This document shows, one piece after another, positions 59,164 to 64,000 of a stretch of DNA of 64,000 nucleotides. The DNA is from JADZAI01 sp046348585 (lineage in GTDB: Bacteria > Pseudomonadota > Alphaproteobacteria > Micropepsales > Micropepsaceae), in the NCBI GenBank assembly GCA_046348585.1, contig JAXMDZ010000013.1, positions 1 through 64,000 of the forward strand, read 5' to 3'. The notes under the pieces are model-generated. The model was given only the letters and a program-made list of their open reading frames with translations. It was not told the origin of the DNA and searched no databases. The position numbers and the translations under genes are program-made. The first letter of the stretch is position 1; the number at the start of each line of letters is the position of its first letter.

Positions 59164-60555
59164 GTGAGCGACCCCGGCCGCGACCCCGCCTTCGAGGCGG
59201 AGCCCGCACGGCACGTTTCCGTCGCCTATCTGGTGATGGTCGCGGTCGCCATGGTGATCGGCGCGGGCATCTTCAAATCGCCCGCCGACGTCGCCGCCAA
59301 TGCCGGCTCGTTCCCCTGGCTGATGGCGGCCTGGCTGGCGGGCGGCGCGGTCTCGCTGATCGGGGCGTTCTGCTATGCCGAACTCGCCACCGCCTTTCCC
59401 AATGCGGGCGGCGACTATCACTTCCTGAAGACCGCCTACGGCAAGGGCCTCGCCTTCGTCTTCGCCTGGACGCGCTTTGCGGTCATCAACACCGGCTCGC
59501 TGGCGGTGCTGGGTTTCGTGCTGGGCGTCTATGCCAACGAGGTCGTCGATCTCGGTCCCGGCGGGCCCGCGCTCTACGCCTTCGGATCGATCGTGGCGAT
59601 GACGGCATGGAACCTGAAAGGCATGTATGCCGCCGAGAGCGTCGACTACGCGCTGACCGGGCTTGAGGTGGTCGGCGTCGTGGTGATCGTGACGGCGGGC
59701 CTCGTGCTGGTCGCCACCGGCACGCCGCCCGCGACGCCCGATCCGCAGATCGCGCCGCCGCCGCCCGATTTCTTCCAGGCGATGGTCTTCGTGCTGATCG
59801 CCTTCGGCGGCTGGAGCGAGATCGCCACCATGTCGTCGGAGGTGAAGGACGCGAGGCGCGGCATGGTGAAGGCGCTGACCCTTTCGACGCTGCTGATCAC
59901 CGCGCTCTATCTCGGCGTCAACTGGGCGCTGTGGCGCGGTCTCGGCATCGAGGGGCTCGCCGCGTCCGAAGCGCCGGCCGCGGCGCTGATGGGGGCGGCG
60001 TTCGGGCCATATGCCTCGCTGGTGCTGGCGGTCGCGGTGACGCTCGCCACCGTCACCTCGATCAATGCGACCATCGTGGTCGGGGCGCGCACCACCTATG
60101 CCGCCGCGCATGACTGGCCGCAGCTCGCGGCGATCGGGCGCTGGGACGCGGCGCGCGGCATTCCGCTGCGCGCGATGCTGGCGCAGAGCCTGGTCGCGCT
60201 CGGCCTCGTCGCCTGGGGGGCGACGACGCGCGACGGCTTCGAGGCGCTGGTCAATTTCACCGCGCCGGTGTTCTGGGGCTTCATGGTCCTGTCGGGCCTC
60301 GCGCTGATCGTCCTGCGCATCCGCAGGCCGGAGGCGGCGCGGCCCTATCGCGTGCCGTTCTATCCGCTGTTCCCGCTCATCTTCTGCGCCGCCGGCGCGG
60401 CGATGGTGTGGTCGAGCGTCGGCTTCGTCGCCTATCTGTGGTCCGATCCGGCGAACCGGATCGGCGCTTACTACAACATCGCGGTCGTCGTGGCGGGCGT
60501 CCTCGCCGCCGCCGGGTTGGCGGCGACGGCGCGGCGCGCGGCCCCTAGGGCGTGA
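59164..60555 (+). CDS. APC-family amino-acid permease
   Basis: The 463-residue protein has about 12 hydrophobic segments, starting with VAYLVMVAVAMVIGAGIF, where GAGIF in segment 1 is the substrate-binding turn of APC carriers. Others include MVFVLIAFGGWSEI and LVLAVAVTLATVTSINATIV. It probably imports the amino acid used by the adjacent oxidase. The start is GTG at 59164. Its last 11 bases overlap the convergent dehydrogenase. Confidence 0.9.
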   Translation: MSDPGRDPAFEAEPARHVSVAYLVMVAVAMVIGAGIFKSPADVAANAGSFPWLMAAWLAGGAVSLIGAFCYAELATAFPNAGGDYHFLKTAYGKGLAFVFAWTRFAVINTGSLAVLGFVLGVYANEVVDLGPGGPALYAFGSIVAMTAWNLKGMYAAESVDYALTGLEVVGVVVIVTAGLVLVATGTPPATPDPQIAPPPPDFFQAMVFVLIAFGGWSEIATMSSEVKDARRGMVKALTLSTLLITALYLGVNWALWRGLGIEGLAASEAPAAALMGAAFGPYASLVLAVAVTLATVTSINATIVVGARTTYAAAHDWPQLAAIGRWDAARGIPLRAMLAQSLVALGLVAWGATTRDGFEALVNFTAPVFWGFMVLSGLALIVLRIRRPEAARPYRVPFYPLFPLIFCAAGAAMVWSSVGFVAYLWSDPANRIGAYYNIAVVVAGVLAAAGLAATARRAAPRA

Positions 60556-61621
60556 TCGCCACCTTCAGAACGCCGTCGCGGCGGGCGGCGAAAAGGTCGT
60601 AGGCCGCCTCGATCTCGTCCAGCTTGAAGCGGTGCGTGACCAGCGGGCGCAGGTCGGCGCGGCCTGCGGCCAGCACGTCCATCAGGCGACGCATCCGTTC
60701 CTTGCCGCCGGGGCAGAGCGTGGTGCGGATCGTGTGATCGCCGAGGCCGGCGGCGAAGGCGTCGAGCGGGATCTTCAGATCCTGCGAATAGACGCCGAGG
60801 CTGGAAAGCGTGCCGCCCGGACGCAGCACGCGCAGCGAGGCCTCGAAGGTCGCCTGGGTGCCCAGCGCCTCGATGGAGACATCGACGCCGCGCCCATCCG
60901 TGAGCGCGAGGATGTCATCGATCAGGGTGGGGCTGGCGGGGTCGAGCGTTTCGTCGGCTCCCAGCCTGCGGGCCATGGCGAGGCGGTCGGGCATGCCGTC
61001 GACGACGATGATCTTGGACGCGCCGCGCAGCCGCGCGCCGACCGTCGCGCAGAGGCCGATCGGGCCTTGCGCGAACACCGCCACCATGTCGCCGATCTTC
61101 ACCTCGCCGCTCTCCGCGCCCGAGAAGCCGGTGGACATGATGTCCGGGCACATCAGCACCTGCTCGTCGGTGAGATGGTCCGGGATGACCGCGAGATTGG
61201 CGGCGGCGTCCGGCACGCGGACATATTCGGCCTGGGTGCCGTCGATCGTGTTGCCGAAGCGCCAGCCGCCCATCGCCTTCCAGCCGTGACGCGCGCCGCA
61301 GCCGCACTGGCTGGCGAAGCCGGAAAGGCTGGCGTTGCTCTGGCCGCTCGGCGTGATCGCGCCGGCGATGACCCGCTGGCCGACCTCGTAGCCGGTGACC
61401 GCGCTGCCCAGGCGCTCGATGACGCCGACCAGCTCGTGCCCGATGGTGAGGCCGTCGGCGACCGGGTATTCGCGCTTGAGGATGTGGACGTCGGTGCCGC
61501 AGATCGTCGTCGTGGTCATCCGCACGAGCGCGTCGTTGGGCCCGATCTCGGGAATGGGCTTGGTCTCGATACGGATCGTGCCCGGCTGGCGGAAGGTCGC
61601 CGCACGCATGGTCGCAGTCAT
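60545..61621 (-). CDS. Zinc secondary-alcohol dehydrogenase (TbADH-like)
   Basis: The 358-residue MDR enzyme has the catalytic zinc ligands in CGTDVHIL and GHELVG and the cofactor fold VAVFAQGPIGLCA, but lacks the four-Cys structural-zinc lobe. The segment GWRFGNTIDGTQAEYVRVPDAA is like the Thermoanaerobacter/Clostridium secondary-alcohol dehydrogenases, which use NADP. The start at 61621 has AAGGAGA eight bases upstream. Two FNR/FixK-type boxes lie 55-115 bases upstream, so expression is probably raised at low oxygen. A role in fermentation or redox balance fits. Confidence 0.88.
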   Translation of the reverse strand: MTATMRAATFRQPGTIRIETKPIPEIGPNDALVRMTTTTICGTDVHILKREYPVADGLTIGHELVGVIERLGSAVTGYEVGQRVIAGAITPSGQSNASLSGFASQCGCGARHGWKAMGGWRFGNTIDGTQAEYVRVPDAAANLAVIPDHLTDEQVLMCPDIMSTGFSGAESGEVKIGDMVAVFAQGPIGLCATVGARLRGASKIIVVDGMPDRLAMARRLGADETLDPASPTLIDDILALTDGRGVDVSIEALGTQATFEASLRVLRPGGTLSSLGVYSQDLKIPLDAFAAGLGDHTIRTTLCPGGKERMRRLMDVLAAGRADLRPLVTHRFKLDEIEAAYDLFAARRDGVLKVAITP

Positions 61622-61675
61622 CGGGATTCTCCTTGAAGGTCTTCGCCACGATGCGGGCTCCGCGCCCGCCCCGCC

Positions 61676-61734
61676 TTGAGTTTGCTCAAGCGGCCCGCGA
61701 CACCTCGCCGCCCGGGCGTGTTGACCTAGGTCAA
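61676..61734. promoter_or_regulatory. Two FNR/FixK-type boxes between the alcohol dehydrogenase and the DUF2267 gene
   Basis: TTGAGTTTGCTCAA (61676-61689) and TTGACCTAGGTCAA (61721-61734) both fit TTGA-N6-TCAA; the second is a perfect palindrome. The centres are 45 bases apart. A TAGCGT -10-like box lies 21 bases after the second site in the plus direction, the spacing expected for an activator at -41.5. The first site is 55 bases before the dehydrogenase ATG. Confidence 0.75.
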
Positions 61735-61780
61735 TGAGCGCGCGGCCTGTGCGCCTAGCGTGCCGGGCAAATGTGACGGA

Positions 61781-62209
61781 ATGTCGAGCATGCCCGGGCG
61801 GCTGACCATCGTCGATGCCTCCGTACAGGAGACCAACGCCTGGCTGAAAGCCGTCTCGCGCGAGCTCGGCGGGGGCGAGAAGCACGACGCCTATGCGGCC
61901 GTGCGCGCCGTGCTTCAGGCGCTGCGCGACCGGCTGCCGCCGCAGGCCGCGCTGATCTTCGCGGGCGAATTGCCGCTGACGCTGCGCGGCACCTTCGTGG
62001 AGAACTGGCGGATCGGCGCGCCGCCGCTGCGCAACAATCCGGGCGACACGTTCGCGGACGACGTGGGCGCGCGGCTCGGCCCGTTCTTCGTCGCCGACGC
62101 CGAAGGGGCGATGCGCGCCGTGGTCGAGGTCATCCGCCGCCGGGTGCCGCGCAGCGCCATGGAGCGCATGGTGGAATTGCTGCCGCCCGGCGCCTGGCCC
62201 GCCGAGTGA
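61781..62209 (+). CDS. DUF2267 family protein
   Basis: The 142-residue product has the DUF2267 pattern: VQETNAWLKAVSRELG, DAYAAVRAVLQALRDRLPP, AALIFAGELPLTLRGTFVENW. These are small helical cytoplasmic proteins of unknown function. The start used is ATG at 61781; GTG at 61760 would add seven residues. The upstream FNR/FixK-type box suggests oxygen control. Confidence 0.78.
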   Translation: MSSMPGRLTIVDASVQETNAWLKAVSRELGGGEKHDAYAAVRAVLQALRDRLPPQAALIFAGELPLTLRGTFVENWRIGAPPLRNNPGDTFADDVGARLGPFFVADAEGAMRAVVEVIRRRVPRSAMERMVELLPPGAWPAE

Positions 62210-62224
62210 GGCGGCGCGGCCGCT

Positions 62225-62518
62225 TCAGTAAACGACCTTGGCGAGCAGCATCCCGTCCTCGCGCACCACGACGAGGCGCGACATGCAGGGCATGCAATAG
62301 AGCCGGTCGCCCTCGCGCAGTTCCTGCATCGAGCGGATGACCACCTTGCACACCGGGCAGAGCGCCTCGTTCGGCGCGAGCTTGTCGGGCGGCCCGCCCC
62401 ATTTGCGATAGAAGCGCCGGTACTGCGCCGGCACTTCGTCGAAGCCGGTTTCGTCGAGCGTATATTTCTGCCGCGGCTTTTCCTCGCCGCCGGTTTCCGA
62501 TTCGAGCGGATCCGTCAT
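62225..62518 (-). CDS. Small zinc-ribbon-like protein
   Basis: The 97-residue protein has CPVCKVVI and CMPCMSRL, two CxxC pairs about 22 residues apart that should bind one zinc, and an N-terminal acidic tail. Its start overlaps the di-iron gene's stop by four bases, so it is translated with it. It may deliver metal or interact with the di-iron proteins, but this is inference from position. Confidence 0.65.
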   Translation of the reverse strand: MTDPLESETGGEEKPRQKYTLDETGFDEVPAQYRRFYRKWGGPPDKLAPNEALCPVCKVVIRSMQELREGDRLYCMPCMSRLVVVREDGMLLAKVVY

Positions 62519-63294
62519 GCCTTGAAACCCAGCCGCGCCACCGCGTTGAGATAGTCCGCCGCCAGATTGGGGCGGGTTTCCCGATCGAGGCCCAACTGGC
62601 CCATCGTTTCCTCGAACGTGTCCAGCACGAGCGTATCGAGTTCGCGCTTGATGCGTTCGAGCCGGGGCTTGGCCTGCGGCGCATGAAGCAGGCGGCGGCC
62701 GAGATCGTTCTCGCCGAAGCCCATGTGACGCCGCTCGTCGGAGACGATGCCTTCCAGCATCTGCCGCGTGATCGCGTCGGCGGTCTGCGCGTGGTGGCGG
62801 AAGACCGTGTATTCGAGCGATTCCAGGATCACGTTCTGCACCAGGACCGCCGCCTCCCAGTCCTTCTGATCGACGAAATCGAGCAGCCGGTCCTTGAAGG
62901 TGACGAGGCTTCTGTTGGCGCGCTGGCCGATCTCGCGCTCGGGGTCCTTCACCCCCAGCATCCGCATCCGGTGCAGCAGGACTTCAAGATGGCGCGCCTC
63001 GTCCACGACCTGCGTGGCGAGGAAGATCTTGGTCTGCCGGTCGGGCGCGAAGCCGATCATCGCGGACGAGGCCTCGAGCGCGGCGGTCTCGCCCACGGCG
63101 TAATTGCACAGCGTGGTGATGAGGCCGTCGCGCTGGCGCGGCTCCATCTCCGCGTCGGCGGTGCCCGGCAAGAACCCGTGGTCCTTGCCGTGCAGATAAC
63201 CCTCGACCGCCCCGAACCAGAACTCGAAGGAGTGAACCTCCTCAAGGAACTGGCCCTGGGAAAGGTCGTGCGGACTATGCGTCGGACCGCCCAT
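62515..63294 (-). CDS. Ferritin-like di-iron protein, second of a tandem pair
   Basis: The 259-residue protein has the four-helix di-iron pattern: Glu69 (AVGETAAL), Glu99-x-x-His102 (VVDEARHLEV), Glu158 or Glu161 (ILESLEYTV) and Glu187-x-x-His190 (SDERRHMGFGEN). This fits ferritin-like oxygenases or R2-like oxidases; a chain-specific substrate is not visible. It lies three bases after a paralogue (63298-64000) and overlaps the zinc-ribbon gene. The two probably form a heteromeric or stepwise di-iron system. Confidence 0.82.
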   Translation of the reverse strand: MGGPTHSPHDLSQGQFLEEVHSFEFWFGAVEGYLHGKDHGFLPGTADAEMEPRQRDGLITTLCNYAVGETAALEASSAMIGFAPDRQTKIFLATQVVDEARHLEVLLHRMRMLGVKDPEREIGQRANRSLVTFKDRLLDFVDQKDWEAAVLVQNVILESLEYTVFRHHAQTADAITRQMLEGIVSDERRHMGFGENDLGRRLLHAPQAKPRLERIKRELDTLVLDTFEETMGQLGLDRETRPNLAADYLNAVARLGFKA

Positions 63295-63297
63295 CGT

Positions 63298-64000
63298 TCA
63301 GGCGGCGGGCGACTGGTAATCAAGCCCGACGCGGGCGAGCCGCGTCTTGAACTCGTGGATCACGGTTTCGGCCAGCAGCTTCTCGATCTCGGCCGACGAG
63401 GCCTGGTTGAGATCGACGCCGTGATAGACGGCGTGCTCCTCCTTGCCGGAGCTCTTGCGCATCTCGCGCACGGTCTCGACCGTGTCCTTGTCCTGGCCGA
63501 AGGTCCACGCGAAGGTCGCCAGCATGTGGCCGGTCATGTCCTTCTGCATCTTCTCGATCTCCGACTTGCGGCCGGGATTGTCGCGGATGAGCGCGCCGAT
63601 CCGGTTCTCGCCGAAGCCGACATGGCGGCGCTCGTCGGCGATCGTGCCGGCCAGCGTGTGCGCCCACTTCAGATTGTCGATTTTGGCGCTGGCGTGCATC
63701 ATTTCGAACACCGAGAAGGCGAGGCCTTCGAGCACGATGTTCTGGCCGACGACGCCGGCGACGAAATCCTTCTTGTCCACCTTCTCCAGCAGCACGCCCG
63801 CGAACTTCACGAGGTGCGGGTTGGCGTAGGTGTTGATGGTGGATTCGAAATCGGCCTGCGAGACGCCGAGGTCGAGCAGGCGCTGCGAGAAGATCTCGAC
63901 ATGGCGCGCTTCGTCGAGCGTCTGGGTGGCGAGGAAGGTCTTGGAGCGCTGGTCGGGCGCCGCGTTGACGAGGCCGGAGGACGCCGCGAGCGCCGCGCGC
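63298..64000 (-). CDS. Ferritin-like di-iron protein, first of a tandem pair, N terminus outside the window
   Basis: The gene runs off the right edge; about 233 residues are visible, beginning AALAASSGLVNAAPDQRSK. It has the paired motifs TLDEARHVEIF and IADERRHVGFGEN, matching the neighbour, with the same spacing. The C-terminal part has an extra loop (RKSSGKEEHAVYHGV) not present in the paralogue. Its promoter is outside the window, so control is not known. A family of oxygenases with a two-subunit arrangement is a fair guess. Confidence 0.8.
   Translation of the reverse strand, partial: RAALAASSGLVNAAPDQRSKTFLATQTLDEARHVEIFSQRLLDLGVSQADFESTINTYANPHLVKFAGVLLEKVDKKDFVAGVVGQNIVLEGLAFSVFEMMHASAKIDNLKWAHTLAGTIADERRHVGFGENRIGALIRDNPGRKSEIEKMQKDMTGHMLATFAWTFGQDKDTVETVREMRKSSGKEEHAVYHGVDLNQASSAEIEKLLAETVIHEFKTRLARVGLDYQSPAA

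Overview
The window looks like a chromosomal segment of a high-GC alphaproteobacterium. The gene orders surA-pdxA-rsmA, fabD-fabG-acpP-fabF-mltG-yicC-gmk (minus strand) and rpsF-rpsR-rplI, then dnaB-alr-radA-cvpA-purF-SDR facing der-bamB, are typical of that class. So are a large TonB-dependent receptor ending in Phe, and dispersed palindromic repeats of the CTCATCCTGAGGAG and ATGGCCGGG...CCCGGCCAT kinds. I cannot name the order or genus from sequence alone. No rRNA, CRISPR array, intact transposase or prophage was seen. One tRNA (Gln, anticodon CTG) is present.

Layout. 1-11.4 kb: end of surA, pdxA, rsmA, a zinc alcohol dehydrogenase, an amidohydrolase with a 14-bp-arm palindrome over its ribosome site, a secreted COG3650-like protein, then gmk, yicC, mltG and the fatty-acid synthesis genes on the minus strand. 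11.5-15.1 kb: a tight plus-strand operon of two secreted ricin-type beta-trefoil proteins, a serine beta-lactamase/esterase and a spermidine-synthase-like protein. 15.3-22 kb: nitroreductase, HAD phosphatase, an LCCL-domain secreted protein, and a TetR-HlyD-ABC-ABC efflux operon with a perfect TetR-type operator. 22-23.8 kb: accessory genes, namely a HIRAN-domain protein with an export-like N terminus between two ~90-bp direct repeats, and a clear DpnI homologue with a small partner gene. 24-38.8 kb: core genes (ribosomal proteins, dnaB, alr, radA, cvpA, purF, der, bamB, a YfgM-like protein, recX), an O-methyltransferase and an unknown envelope protein. 38.9-40.4 kb: a DUF2189 membrane protein behind an FNR/FixK-type box, and a small secreted protein. 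40.6-43.85 kb: an AT-richer island. 43.9-53.6 kb: guaA, rsmB, a TonB-dependent receptor, guaB, rlmE and ppx. 53.9-64 kb: tRNA-Gln, two unknown secreted proteins, a D-amino-acid cluster (N-acyl-D-amino-acid deacylase, FAD oxidase, APC permease), a secondary alcohol dehydrogenase and a DUF2267 gene sharing two FNR/FixK-type boxes, and two tandem di-iron proteins with a zinc-ribbon protein.

The most notable system is the island at 40974-43846. A minus-strand operon encodes a multiubiquitin-family ubiquitin-like protein, an E1-like ThiF enzyme with a large cysteine-free N-terminal domain, and a DUF6527 protein with conserved-looking Ser and His. A divergent XRE regulator and ImmA/IrrE metalloprotease lie beside it, and twin palindromes overlap both putative promoters. 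It resembles the recently described bacterial ubiquitination-like (Bub) operons, in a compact form with no separate E2 gene, and carries what looks like a cleavable-repressor switch. Together with the DpnI homologue it suggests that this chromosome holds at least two anti-phage loci.
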